Shown here: piece by piece, positions 32,935 to 41,805 of the stretch
How positions within the stretch are numbered: the first letter of the stretch is position 1
Layout of the letters: the number at the start of each line of letters is the position of its first letter
Assembly: GCF_003814875.1 (NCBI RefSeq)
Contig: NZ_RKQF01000001.1
Coordinates: 2,294,001 to 2,358,000, forward strand
From: Streptomyces sp. Ag109_O5-1
GTDB taxonomy: Bacteria > Actinomycetota > Actinomycetes > Streptomycetales > Streptomycetaceae
Length of the DNA: 64,000 nucleotides
Reading direction: 5' to 3'
Position numbers and translations under genes: made by a program
Notes under the pieces: generated by a model
Seen by the model: the letters and a program-made list of their open reading frames with translations, nothing else
What the model was told of the DNA's origin: nothing
Databases searched by the model: none

Positions 32935-34557
32935 TCACGCCAGTGGCACCGCCCGTGGAACGGCACGTTGATCACCCCCGCTCCCGAGGACCTGGTCCGA
33001 GAGGCTGTTGGAGAGGTTCCCGGCGGACGTGGGCAGATGGGCCGTGGTCGCCTTCCGCTTGCCGTGGGCGGGATGCTCGGCGAACAGCGCCACCGTCGTG
33101 CTCAGGGAGGTGGTGGAATCCGTCGTCCAGAGGGTGCGGGCGCCGGGACCTGTGCCCGCGCCGCCGGAGAAGTGGTAGGTCCCCGGCTCGGCGGAGGGCG
33201 TCACGGTCTGCATCTGTTGGATGGCCGCGTGGGCCGTGTAGACGGTGCGGCCTGCACGGGTGATCTGCACGACGGTGTATGGCGCCGCGTATTTGCCCTG
33301 CGCCGTTATCGCCGCGTAGGCCGAGGCCAGGCGCAGCGGGTTCGGAGCCGTCGACTGGGAGAGAGTGGCCAGGGGGCCCTTCAGCTTGACGGACTTGAAC
33401 GGGTCGAGTGCCGTGCCCGCCTCCACCGCTCCCGACAGCGCGTCGTTGAACGGCTGGTGCGCGTAGTCCGGGCCGCCGTACAGCACCCGGACGGCACCGT
33501 CGCCGGGCACTAGGGCGATCACCGCTGCGTGCAGTGTCGTCCCCTTCGGCACGTCCAGCATGCCCAAGCTCACCTTGTCCGTGACCGCGTCCTGTGTCTG
33601 GAGGTCGAACGTCGTGCGCACGGTGTAGCCACCGCGGGCCAGCTCGTCCTGGCTGATGCCGAGCCGGTCGGCGGCCTCCTGCGCCGCCGCGTCGATCAGG
33701 TACTGGCGCTGACCGTCCGCGTCGCCAGGCGGATAGAAACGGAACGCGGGGAAACGAGCCTGTGCACGCTGCTTCGCCGTGATGGCGCCGCTGTCCGCCA
33801 TCGCGTCCAGCACCCACTTCCAGCGGCGGATCAGCGTCCGCGTCACCTTCGGGTCGGAGCCCGCGTGTTCGTAGTACGAGGGGATGTTGATGATGGATGC
33901 CAGCACTGCGCCCTGGCTGATCGTCAGGTTCTGCACGTCCACGCCGAAGTAGTTCCGCGCGGCCGACTGGATGCCGGCGGCGCCCCGGCCGAAGTAGACG
34001 GTGTTGAGGTAGCCCTGAAGGATCTCGTCCTTGGAGTGGGTGCGGTCCAGCTTGACCGCGATCAGCGCCTCCCGGAACTTGCGGGACAACGACTGCTCCG
34101 GGGTGAGCAGCGCGTTCTTGACGTACTGCTGGGTGATCGTCGAACCGCCCTCCCGCTCGCCGCCGCTCAGCGTGGACACCGCCGCGCGCACGACGGCACG
34201 GGGCGAGATCCCGTTGTCCGTACGGAAGGAGCGGTTCTCCGCGGCGATCACCGCGTCCTGGACGTGCCGCGGCACTCGCGACAGCGGCACATCCTGGCGG
34301 TCCACCGGACCACGGACGCCCAGATAGCGGCCGTGTTCGTCGACGAAGACGGTGGACTGCATCGCCGTCTCGGGGTGCGGTTTGGGGATCTTCGTCCGCG
34401 CGTACGCCACCACGAGCGTGCCGACGAGGAGCAGCACCAGCACGGCGAAGGCGGCCAGCACCCGCCGCAGCCGGCGGCCGCGGGTACGACGGGCCCGGAC
34501 GAGCCGGCCGAGGCGACGACGGGCGCCGGAGGTCCGCCCCAGCATACGGCCCCTCAT
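32935..34557 (-). CDS. Class A penicillin-binding-like protein: intact glycosyltransferase, degenerate transpeptidase
   Basis: 540 aa from ATG 34557, overlapping the previous stop (ATGA). Membrane helix at 33-52. GT51 peptidoglycan glycosyltransferase motifs are complete: Glu107 in AAENRSFRTDNG and GGSTITQQYVKNAL at 137-150. The transpeptidase part is shortened. Where S-x-x-K should be it reads GTALDPFK (381-388) with no Ser, the S-x-N region is deleted, and the K-T-G box appears as GGAGTG without Lys. Family members usually exceed 680 aa. I infer a monofunctional glycosyltransferase, or a decayed PBP still in an ECF-controlled operon. It acts at the outer face of the membrane. Confidence 0.8.
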   Translation of the reverse strand: MRGRMLGRTSGARRRLGRLVRARRTRGRRLRRVLAAFAVLVLLLVGTLVVAYARTKIPKPHPETAMQSTVFVDEHGRYLGVRGPVDRQDVPLSRVPRHVQDAVIAAENRSFRTDNGISPRAVVRAAVSTLSGGEREGGSTITQQYVKNALLTPEQSLSRKFREALIAVKLDRTHSKDEILQGYLNTVYFGRGAAGIQSAARNYFGVDVQNLTISQGAVLASIINIPSYYEHAGSDPKVTRTLIRRWKWVLDAMADSGAITAKQRAQARFPAFRFYPPGDADGQRQYLIDAAAQEAADRLGISQDELARGGYTVRTTFDLQTQDAVTDKVSLGMLDVPKGTTLHAAVIALVPGDGAVRVLYGGPDYAHQPFNDALSGAVEAGTALDPFKSVKLKGPLATLSQSTAPNPLRLASAYAAITAQGKYAAPYTVVQITRAGRTVYTAHAAIQQMQTVTPSAEPGTYHFSGGAGTGPGARTLWTTDSTTSLSTTVALFAEHPAHGKRKATTAHLPTSAGNLSNSLSDQVLGSGGDQRAVPRAVPLA

Positions 34558-35288
34558 TGGCCGATCTCCTGGCTCGCGATCACTTTGCCCGTTGCGTCGT
34601 ACACCGTGAATCTTCGCGGGATGTTCTCGGAAAGCGCGGCTTTGGCCTTGCTTCCGGCGGGCGGCTTCACCACGGCGTACCAGCCACCCCACCCAGGGGT
34701 GCCCGCGAGGGTGAGGATCGTGCCCGCGGTGCCACTGCGGGCGGACTCGACCCGCACGCGAGCAGCCTCTCCCTTTCCCTTGTAGATCCCGAACGCCGTC
34801 CAGGTGCCGTCAGGGTCGCCCCACATCTGCGGTTGCCTGCTCGCGTCGGTGCTGCCGGTGATCTTTATGGGCGGACCACCTGGCACGTTCCTAGCCTCCG
34901 AGTGCAGGCCGTCGGTGGCCAGCCAGATCTTCGTGTCGTCCTTGACCGTGACCCGTTCACCGGGCGTGACCACCCGCACCACACCGGCGGACGAGGAACC
35001 GTCGTCGCTCGCCGCCGGGGGTGTGACGCCGTCTTCCGCGCCGCCGCCGAAGACCGTGCCCGTCACGGTCCACGCCCCGAGGAGCAGCCCGCACCCGACG
35101 CCGAGCACGGCCACCCTGCGCGTAAGCCGGCGCCGGCGGCCGGCGAGCTGGACGGCCGCCAGCGGCGGCGACGACGGCGTGATCTCGTACGCGGTCTCGG
35201 CAAGCGCCTCGCGCAACCGCTCGACCTGGGCGCTTACCGCGCGTGCCTTCGCCTCGCCCCTGCGGTTGGACGTTCTGGAGTGGTTCAT
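34554..35288 (-). CDS. Single-pass membrane protein following the ECF sigma gene (anti-sigma-like)
   Basis: 244 aa from ATG 35288, overlapping the sigma-factor stop (ATGA). A short cytoplasmic N-terminus with a helical segment (VERLREALAETAYEI), one membrane helix near 53-75 (RVAVLGVGCGLLLGAWTVTG), then a beta-rich extracytoplasmic region (TVKDDTKIWLATDGLHSEAR, PQMWGDPDGTWTAFGIYKG). The layout suits an anti-sigma factor or envelope sensor, but there is no zinc H-x3-C-x2-C motif and the extracellular half resembles no family I know. Its coupling to the sigma gene is the main evidence for the role. Confidence 0.6.
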   Translation of the reverse strand: MNHSRTSNRRGEAKARAVSAQVERLREALAETAYEITPSSPPLAAVQLAGRRRRLTRRVAVLGVGCGLLLGAWTVTGTVFGGGAEDGVTPPAASDDGSSSAGVVRVVTPGERVTVKDDTKIWLATDGLHSEARNVPGGPPIKITGSTDASRQPQMWGDPDGTWTAFGIYKGKGEAARVRVESARSGTAGTILTLAGTPGWGGWYAVVKPPAGSKAKAALSENIPRRFTVYDATGKVIASQEIGQ

Positions 35289-35890
35289 CGGCGGGCTCCG
35301 GGGGTGGGGAGGGGGTGTTCGTGGATCTCGGGGGTGGAGCGGGGTAGTTCGTGGATGCCGGGGGTGGGGAGCGCGCGGTCGTGCACGTCCAAGGCGGGGT
35401 GGGCGCGCAGGGCCGCGAGGCCGCCCCGGACACGGGCCCTGACCTTTCTCAGCGAGCAGCCGAGCAGCTGTGCGACCTCGGCCTCGGTGAAGTTCTCCCA
35501 GTAGCGCAGAACCAGCACGGTCCGCTGCCGGGCGGAGAGCCCGGCCAGCGCCTCGTCGACCGTGGCCCGCCGCTCGGCGGATCCGGCCTTCGGCTGGTGC
35601 ACCCGCTTGGGCGCGAACGGCATCAGCAGGCGGGCGACGCGCTTCTTCCGGACCCGGCTGAGGCTGTTCTCGACAAGCGAGCGCCGTACGAAGAAGCCGG
35701 CGTCGTTGCGCGGAATGCGCCACCAGCGTGCGTAGACCTTGGCCAGCGTGGTCCGCACGAGGTCCTCGGCCTCGTGGAAGTCGCCGGTGAGCAGATGCGC
35801 CGTGCGCACCAGACCGGGCCAGGCTGCGGCGGAGTACGCGGCGAAGTCGGTGCTCGGGGCGGAGACTGTGGAGTTCTTGCGTTGCGTCAC
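35285..35890 (-). CDS. ECF (SigE-type) RNA polymerase sigma factor
   Basis: 201 aa. Region 2 (ARTAHLLTG-like here VRTAHLLTGDFHEAEDLVRT, KVYARWWRI) and region 4 (LSARQRTVLVLRYWENFTEA, VAQLLGCSLRKVRARVRGGL) are clear. The last 35 residues are an extra Pro/His-rich tail (PTPGIHELPRSTPEIHEHPL) built from a short DNA repeat and not part of the family. It heads the operon sigma / membrane protein / PBP, all with ATGA overlaps, divergent from a two-component system. Likely controls a cell-envelope regulon. Confidence 0.88.
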   Translation of the reverse strand: MTQRKNSTVSAPSTDFAAYSAAAWPGLVRTAHLLTGDFHEAEDLVRTTLAKVYARWWRIPRNDAGFFVRRSLVENSLSRVRKKRVARLLMPFAPKRVHQPKAGSAERRATVDEALAGLSARQRTVLVLRYWENFTEAEVAQLLGCSLRKVRARVRGGLAALRAHPALDVHDRALPTPGIHELPRSTPEIHEHPLPTPGARR

Positions 35891-36694
35891 GGGCGGTTCC
35901 TCTGGCTCGGGTACAGGGGCAGTGAGGGCGGGGGGCCGAAAGTCCCTCCCACCGGAAACCGAAGGCGAATACGTACGCGGGCCGCCAGAACGTCACCGAC
36001 CGCTGCAAGAACCTCCTCACGGACGGCACAGCGGAGACGTTTTGCCGCGAAGTCCTCCCCGGCGCCGTCAGTTCCAGGGAGACGGTCGCGCTCGGCAGCG
36101 GCCGCACGGCCGGGACGCCGGCTGCATCGGAGGTACGTGCCCGAGGCGGTGAGATGGACGGCATAGCAACAGGCCCTGTAGGCATGGTCGTTGCCGATGG
36201 TTCGCGAGTTCATGAACACTCTGCAGGCCTGTCGTCCAGGAGCCCTCCACCCCGGCGACGGCCTTCATCTGCCCATTCGGCCCTGGCACGTGGTCCTGGA
36301 GGTACGGCGGGGCAGAAGGTGACGGAAACCGGCATGCCGGCGCCGGCGGTGTGCGCGCAGACGGTGAGCGTGTATACGGACGCGGTCGCCCGGGCGAGCC
36401 CGCGGCACCGGTCCCTGGCTCTACTCATCATTGCGTTCACCCTGCCGTGTGTTTCGATGTGCGGCGCTCTCGAGACGGCCCCGGCGGCGCGGCGGGGGAC
36501 CGCGCCGCCGGGAGCGAGGTGAGGTCGCGTCGCTGCGCTCACGGACGTTCAGGCTTGTCCGCTCATGTGATCGAAACCCGGCTGGGAATATGACCGAATC
36601 GCAACAGCCAGGGCCATGTGATCATCGTGTAACAGTGTTGCTCCGGCCGGTGGCCGTCGGCCGCCCGGCGCTGGTCAACGGCGATACTGGGCCC
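35891..36694. other. Intergenic region between the ECF operon and the two-component genes
   Basis: About 800 bases between divergent starts. Open frames exist on both strands around 36150-36540 but carry no recognisable domain and mixed codon positions. It presumably holds the two divergent promoters. I see no clear ECF-type GGAAC/GTC pair that I would assign with confidence. Confidence 0.4.
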
Positions 36695-37390
36695 ATGTCC
36701 CGTGTCCTGCTTGTCGAAGACGACCCCGCTGTCCGCGAGGGCGCCCGGCTGGCCCTGCGCCGCCAGGGACACGACGTCGCCGCGGTCGAGACCGGAGAGG
36801 AGGCGCTGGTCCAGCTCAGCTCGTTCCGACCGGACGTCGTGGTGCTCGACCTGATGCTGCCCGGGATGCCCGGGCTGGAGGTGTGCCGCCGGATCCGCGC
36901 GGACAGCGCGCTTCCGATCATCATGATGACGGCCATGGGTGACGACGTGGACATCGTGCTCGGGCTCGAGACCGGGGCCGACGACTACGTGGTCAAACCC
37001 GTCCAGGCCCGAGTGCTGGAGGCAAGGATCCGCGCCGTGCTGCGCCGCGTCGAGACAGCGCCGTCCTGTGACGGCGGTGCCGCCACGGCCGAGGCACACG
37101 GCGAACTGCGCATCGACCGGGCCGCGCTCACCGTCACCTGGGAGGGAGCCCCGGTCGTGCTGGCCCCGTCCGAACTGCGGCTGCTGCTGACACTGTCCGC
37201 CGCCCCCGGCCGGGTGTTCACCCGCCAGCAACTGCTGGAGACCGTCTGGGAGCACAGTTACCACGGCGACGCCCGGCTGGTGGACGCCTGCGTCAAACGA
37301 CTGCGGACCAAGATGGGCGAGCCCCCGCGGCAGCCGCGCTACATCCAGACCGTCCGGGGCTTCGGCTACCGGTTCCACAGCCCCCAGTGA
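36695..37390 (+). CDS. OmpR-family response regulator (CseB-like)
   Basis: 231 aa from ATG 36695. Receiver domain: RVLLVEDDPAVREGARLALR, phosphoacceptor Asp in VVVLDLMLPGMPG (near residue 53), Thr/Ser switch in IIMMTAMGD, Lys in DDYVVKPV. C-terminal winged helix: LAPSELRLLLTLSAAPGRVF, VDACVKRLRTKMGEPP, YIQTVRGFGYRF. The stop overlaps the kinase GTG start (GTGA), so the pair is coupled. The local architecture with an ECF factor and a lipoprotein resembles sigE-cseABC, but gene order differs, so it may be a paralogue. Confidence 0.9.
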   Translation: MSRVLLVEDDPAVREGARLALRRQGHDVAAVETGEEALVQLSSFRPDVVVLDLMLPGMPGLEVCRRIRADSALPIIMMTAMGDDVDIVLGLETGADDYVVKPVQARVLEARIRAVLRRVETAPSCDGGAATAEAHGELRIDRAALTVTWEGAPVVLAPSELRLLLTLSAAPGRVFTRQQLLETVWEHSYHGDARLVDACVKRLRTKMGEPPRQPRYIQTVRGFGYRFHSPQ

Positions 37391-38940
37391 TCACGCCCTT
37401 GTCTCCACGTACATCCCCGCCGCGCCGACCACTGCCGCGCCGACGACTGCCCCGCTGGTTGCTGCCCGGCGGCCTGCGAGTCCGGCTGGTGGCCGCGTTC
37501 GGTCTGGTGGCCGTGGTCGCCGCCCTCTCCACGGGCGCCCTGACGTTCCGTGAGGCGCGCACCGGCATCCTCCAGCAGAGCCAGGACACCGTGATCCGCC
37601 TCCTGCGCGACCGCGTCGACACCCTCGCCCCCAACCTGCCCTTCCCACCCGCCCAGCAGGACCTGAACGGGTTAGCCGCCTCGGTCGCCCAGGCCGACCC
37701 CTCCCAGTTGTGGCGGGTCCTGGTCACCTATCACGGCCTGAGCGCGACCTCGATCCCGCACGACCCGTTCGCCGAGCTCACGCCCGCCCTGCGCGCGGCC
37801 ACGACCAACCAGACACCGACCGTCTTCCAGCGCGTGACCACCCAAGACGGCCGCTCCGACCTCCTCGTCGGCATGCCGGTCATGTTCGCCTCGTCGCAGG
37901 GCGGGCGCACGCCCACCGGCCTCACTGTCTTCCTGGTGGTGCCCCAAACCAACGAACAGGCCTATATCCAGGCCTTGGTAACCGCCGTGGAGCGGGCCGC
38001 CGTCCCGGCCCTGGTCCTGGCCGTGCTGCTCGCCCTGCTCGCCGCCCAGGGCGTGCTTCGTCCCGTACGGGAACTGCGCCACGCCACCCGGCGCATCGCC
38101 GAGGGCCGGCTCGACACCCGTCTCGCCGTCAACGGTTCCGACGAACTCGCCGATCTGTCCCACACCTTCAACGAGACCGCTGCCGCCCTCGAGGCGTCCA
38201 TCGCCGAACTGCGCCGCATGGAGTCCAAGGCCCGCCGCTTCGCAGCGGACGTCTCCCACGAACTGCGCACCCCACTGGCGGCCATGTCGGTCGTCACCGA
38301 CGTCCTCGACGAGGACGCCACCGGGCTCGACCCCGACACCGCCACCGCCGTCCGGCTCATCAGCCAGGAGACAACCAACCTTGCCCGGCTGGTGGAGGAC
38401 CTCATGGAGATCTCCCGCTTCGAGGCCGGCACTGCCGCCCTGCACCTCGACGAGATCGACCTCGTCGAGTCGCTGCAGCGCACCCTCACCACCCGGGCCT
38501 GGCAGGACCGCGTGGCCACTCGGCTACCCGACCCCGCACAGCTCCGGGGCCGCGTCGACCCGCGCCGCCTCGACGTGGTCGTCGCGAACCTCATCGGGAA
38601 TGCCCTGCGCCACGGGGCGCCTCCGGTCCGGCTCTCCCTGCACGCCGAGCGGCGGCCCGCCCGGAACGGCGCGGCCGGGACGGAGCGGTGGGCGGTGATC
38701 GAGGTGCTGGACAGTGGGGCCGGCATCCCCGACAGCGTTCTGCCGCACATCTTCGACCGCTTCTACAAGTCCGACACCGCCCGCACCCGCACAGAAGGCA
38801 GCGGCCTGGGCCTCGCCATCAGCTCCGAGAACGTGCACCTCCACGGCGGCACCATCCACGCGGCCAACCACCCGGGCGCCGGCGCCCTGTTCACCGTCGA
38901 ACTCCCGCTGCCGGAGCCGGAGGCGGAGGCTCCGTCATGA
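37387..38940 (+). CDS. Sensor histidine kinase (CseC-like)
   Basis: 517 aa from GTG 37387. Membrane helices near 30-52 (LVAAFGLVAVVAALSTGALT) and 200-225 flank an extracytoplasmic sensor domain. HAMP follows at about 226-280, then the H-box DVSHELRTPLAAMS with the phosphorylated His near 291. N-box NLIGNALRHGAPP, G1 DSGAGIPD and G2 EGSGLGLAIS complete the ATPase. TTA codon at residue 96 (37672-37674), suggesting bldA-dependent translation. The stop overlaps the lipoprotein start (ATGA). Partner of the regulator encoded just upstream. Confidence 0.9.
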   Translation: MITPLSPRTSPPRRPLPRRRLPRWLLPGGLRVRLVAAFGLVAVVAALSTGALTFREARTGILQQSQDTVIRLLRDRVDTLAPNLPFPPAQQDLNGLAASVAQADPSQLWRVLVTYHGLSATSIPHDPFAELTPALRAATTNQTPTVFQRVTTQDGRSDLLVGMPVMFASSQGGRTPTGLTVFLVVPQTNEQAYIQALVTAVERAAVPALVLAVLLALLAAQGVLRPVRELRHATRRIAEGRLDTRLAVNGSDELADLSHTFNETAAALEASIAELRRMESKARRFAADVSHELRTPLAAMSVVTDVLDEDATGLDPDTATAVRLISQETTNLARLVEDLMEISRFEAGTAALHLDEIDLVESLQRTLTTRAWQDRVATRLPDPAQLRGRVDPRRLDVVVANLIGNALRHGAPPVRLSLHAERRPARNGAAGTERWAVIEVLDSGAGIPDSVLPHIFDRFYKSDTARTRTEGSGLGLAISSENVHLHGGTIHAANHPGAGALFTVELPLPEPEAEAPS

Positions 38941-39491
38941 AGGTCATGAAGGCCATGAAGCGTGTGGCGCTGCTCACCGCAGTCCTGCTGCTGTCCGGCT
39001 GCGGCATACCCGCGACCGGCGTGATCCAGTCCGGCGACCCGGCCACCGGCGTCCGGCCCCCGAACCCCTTGCTCTACTTCGTCACCACCGACCACCGCCT
39101 GGTCCCCGTCAGCAGAGAGGTCACTGACCCGGTCGGCGTACGCACGGCCCTGGACCTCCTGCTCAACGGCCCGGACCTGGGGGAGCGGCTGCTCGGTCTG
39201 ACCACTGCGCTCGCCCGCATCCCCACCCCGGAGGTCAGCATGAACGGCGCCGAGGTGACGCTTCAGATGTCCGCAGGCACCGAGCCCCTGCCGCCGATCG
39301 CCGCCCGGCAACTGATCTGCACGGCCGCCGCGGCCCGTCTGACCCAGGCCCCTGACACCGCCGCAACGGGTGTGACCGTGGTCGTGACCGGACCCGACGG
39401 CCAGCACACCGAGGGCGCCAGCCGCACCTGTTCAATCCCCCGGCCCGCCGCCCCTCCCGCTGAAACCCCGGGCATCAGCCCCGGTGGGTAG
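38937..39491 (+). CDS. Small lipoprotein with a GerMN-like domain
   Basis: 184 aa. The signal peptide ends in the lipobox LLLSGCGIP (Cys near residue 22), predicting a membrane-anchored extracellular lipoprotein. VRTALDLLLNGPDLGERLLG and AARQLICTAAAARLTQ resemble the GerMN fold found in LpqB-type and other Gram-positive lipoproteins. The Pro-rich end is probably unstructured. It is translated with the kinase gene, so it may tune sensing by the kinase, as CseA does in the sigE system. Confidence 0.75.
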   Translation: MKVMKAMKRVALLTAVLLLSGCGIPATGVIQSGDPATGVRPPNPLLYFVTTDHRLVPVSREVTDPVGVRTALDLLLNGPDLGERLLGLTTALARIPTPEVSMNGAEVTLQMSAGTEPLPPIAARQLICTAAAARLTQAPDTAATGVTVVVTGPDGQHTEGASRTCSIPRPAAPPAETPGISPGG

Positions 39492-39650
39492 CCCTCGCCC
39501 GTCGAGGAAGGCGTCCGCTCCATCGCGGCGTACCGGCCTGACAGGGGGTGAGAAGCCGTATCTCAACCGAACGTGATCCTTTGATTCCTCCTGGTCAGGC
39601 ATGGTTTCGCTCGGGTTGAGGGAGGCGTCGCGACGTCTTGTGTCCGCTTC

Positions 39651-39905
39651 ATGATCGAGGGGTGCGCGGTGGCGTCGGTGCTGGGAATGCTGGAGGAGCG
39701 AGAGGCGGCTGCTCGTGTGCGGGTGGAGGGCTTGCGGGAGGAAGTCGCGCGGTTGGCTGAGGCGTTGGAGGCCGCGGAGATCGAGCTGGACCGGCGGGTG
39801 ATCGCGCGGGAGGAACTGCTCGAGGCCCTGGCAGTTTCTGCGGCTGAGTCCACTGCCGTGACCACGACCGAGGCGGAGGAGGAAGCGCCGCCGTCGCTCG
39901 CGCCG
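39651..39905 (+). pseudogene. Truncated coiled-coil protein of an IS-associated family
   Basis: Starts MIEGCAVASVLGMLEEREAA and continues as an Arg/Glu-rich coiled coil (LREEVARLAEALEAAEIELD). I recall longer relatives (about 190 aa with a C-terminal HTH-like part) next to actinobacterial insertion sequences. Here similarity ends near 39905, where antisense reverse-transcriptase sequence begins. The start is the ATG at 39651. Confidence 0.5.
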
Positions 39906-40145
39906 GTGCGGAGAAGACGGTCGTGGTCGATGCGGTCGAACGCCGCTGCCAGGTCCGCGTCGAGAATCCACCGGCGGTGCGGGTTCTTTCCCCCGACCGC
40001 GTTGAAGATCGCCTCGATGGCGTCATGGCAGCCACGGCCGGGCCGGAAGCCGTACGACCTCGGCTCGAACCGTGCCTCCCACTCGGGTTCCAGCGCGCTG
40101 AGGGCCCGCGCCTGGAGAGCGCGATCAACGATCACCGGCATGGTG
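39906..40145 (-). pseudogene. Group II intron reverse transcriptase, internal fragment
   Basis: Reads PVIVDRALQARALSALEPEW, FEPRSYGFRPGRGCHDAIEA and WILDADLAAAFDRIDHDRLL, i.e. RT domains 2 and 3 of a group II intron protein. It begins in mid-protein right after the recombinase remnant (40149) and ends before the catalytic YADD box. It belongs to a different subfamily from the fragment at 7077-7454, yet it begins within a few codons of the homologous point where that one ends. Confidence 0.8.
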
Positions 40146-40148
40146 GCT

Positions 40149-40340
40149 TCATACTGCTCCTCCTGCTGGACTCGTTCGGGATTGGGGTGTGAATTTGCGG
40201 CATTCCTGGGCTCGTTGTCGGCATGCTGCCTCGACGCCGCTTGTCCAGGGGATGCTGACCCGGCCGCTGGCGCTGCGGTGGGGCGGTGAGGTCGCCGCGG
40301 TAGATCCAGTGGTAGACGGTGCCGGGCCGTGAGCATGAGG
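40149..40340 (-). pseudogene. Serine recombinase C-terminal remnant
   Basis: Contains VYHWIYRGDLTA and, after a frameshift, GRVSIPWTSGVEAACRQRAQ with KFTPQSRTS and a stop at 40149. This is the same repeated HTH-like module (Y-x-W-I ... GR-x-x-IPW-x-x-x-VE-x-AC) as in the recombinase at 3859-6660. It therefore shows how that family ends when not fused to a transposase. The reverse-transcriptase fragment begins about four bases beyond its stop. Confidence 0.6.
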
Positions 40341-40400
40341 AGGGCCTGGTGGCGCATGCCTTCGTGGGAGTTGCAGATCGAAAGACGGGCGGTCCGATGA

Positions 40401-41402
40401 TCACGAGGTGTCGAATTCCTGATCGCCGCGGGGGCCAGGCCGGGTCGAGCGGGCGTACTCCGCAGGCGTCTGGCCGTAGCGTTTTTTGAAGGCCCGGATG
40501 AAGTGGCTGCTGTCCGCGAACTGCCAGTGAGCGGCCAGTTCGGAGACGGTCAGACGGCGGGACCACGCCGTGAGAGCGAGTCGGGCTTCTTCCAGTCGGC
40601 GGTTGCGGATGTAGGTGGCCACCGACTCTCCTGATGCGACGAACGCCCGCTGGAGGGTTCGTACGGAGGTGTTGAGTTTGCCCGCCAGCATCGCCGGGGA
40701 AAGCTCGGGGTCGGTGAGATGGCTGTCCGTGAGACTCTTCGCGGCCTGTGCGAGCGAGAGGGCCAGCAGGGGCTCCACATCGTCGAACTTGCGCATCACT
40801 ACCGCTTTGGCCAATTCGATGAGGGTGCTGTGCGCGGCCTGTACCCCGGCTGGACTGAGGCCGGTGACAGTGTCGTGGACCGTTTGCGCGTGGGCCGTCA
40901 GTAGGCGTACCTCTGCTGTGTCTGCCGGCCCGACGATGCTCCGGTAGCTGAGTAAGGAGCCACACGTCGCGGCGGGCAGAACGACGATCTTCGCTGTGGT
41001 GTGCGGCGCCACCCTGAAAGACGATGGCCGCCCGATGTGCCGGAGGAGGAACTCGCCAGACGCTACGGTGTGTTCACCCCGATCGGGTACTTCGCCCAAT
41101 GTCCAGGCGCCGCGCCGCACCAAGTACAGCCGTACCTGTTCCTCCCTGCCGTCCGGGGTGCCGGCGGTCTGGATAGCTGACGCACTGTCTACATCGATGA
41201 TCGCCGCGTCAAGCACCCTGGCGGCATGGCCCTTGACCCGGAAGTCATCCGTCGTGTCTCGTGTGTAGGCTGGCTGCCGGAAGGCGTTGCCGATTTGACT
41301 ATCCCACTTAGCCAGTAAGGTGTCATATGCCCCTGCCGAGGCGGTGGTGTCGAAGGAGTACGCCCCGACCGCCGCTGCGGCCTCCACCTTTGCGCCGTTC
41401 AT
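40401..41402 (-). CDS. AraC-family transcriptional regulator
   Basis: 333 aa from ATG 41402, which has GGAAAGGAG nine bases upstream; an 80-codon upstream extension is dismissed. The N-terminal region is AraC_binding_2-like (LRHIGRPSSFRVAPHTTAKI, LSYRSIVGPADTAEVRLL). The C-terminal HTH_18 pair is LAGKLNTSVRTLQRAFVASG and VSELAAHWQFADSSHFIRAF, ending KKRYGQTPAEYARS. No adjacent target gene survives: both sides are mobile-element debris. A perfect 7-bp palindrome at 41491-41510 lies about 90 bases upstream. Confidence 0.9.
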   Translation of the reverse strand: MNGAKVEAAAAVGAYSFDTTASAGAYDTLLAKWDSQIGNAFRQPAYTRDTTDDFRVKGHAARVLDAAIIDVDSASAIQTAGTPDGREEQVRLYLVRRGAWTLGEVPDRGEHTVASGEFLLRHIGRPSSFRVAPHTTAKIVVLPAATCGSLLSYRSIVGPADTAEVRLLTAHAQTVHDTVTGLSPAGVQAAHSTLIELAKAVVMRKFDDVEPLLALSLAQAAKSLTDSHLTDPELSPAMLAGKLNTSVRTLQRAFVASGESVATYIRNRRLEEARLALTAWSRRLTVSELAAHWQFADSSHFIRAFKKRYGQTPAEYARSTRPGPRGDQEFDTS

Positions 41403-41805
41403 CGCCGGCTGCTCCTTTCCCCTGGGTGGCAACGCCCGTTCGTGGCGCAGATGTTCTGCCAACGTGTTGCGGGAGTACAGTTGCGCGTGCTCACTCAGGC
41501 GGGTGAGTGACTGAAAAGACATCTGTCGTACTATTCCAGCCACGACTCCTCGTGTTTCCCCCGCGCGCCAGGCCAGCCGTCGGCACGCAGCGCTGCGAGC
41601 CAGAAGTCGGTTCCGGAACGCAAAACGGCACGTCACAGCCACAAGATCTGCGCGTCACCCGCTGAATCCCGACTACGCCGCCCGCAGATGCCTCAAGAGT
41701 GCTCATGAGCACCCACGTTGGGCGTGTAAACGCACCCTGCACGACCGACTACACCCACCCCGTCTGGCGCACGCCGCCAGGCAACGGCCAAACGAACCCG
41801 TCAAC
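41403..41805. promoter_or_regulatory. Upstream region of the AraC-type gene with a palindrome
   Basis: 400 bases without a gene between the regulator start and the IS at 41806. At 41491-41510 lies TCACTCA-GGCGGG-TGAGTGA, a perfect 7-bp inverted repeat with a 6-bp spacer, a plausible operator or part of the promoter of 40401-41402. Nothing else stands out. Confidence 0.45.

Noticed and set aside
36150..36545. Overlapping 110-120-codon frames on both strands in the ECF/two-component intergenic region
   Set aside because: No domain, mixed codon positions and no ribosome site that I trust.
39563..40357. Single minus-strand gene across the RT fragment and the recombinase remnant
   Set aside because: The frame passes through two different protein families and an antisense coiled-coil gene; it is a composite of remnants.
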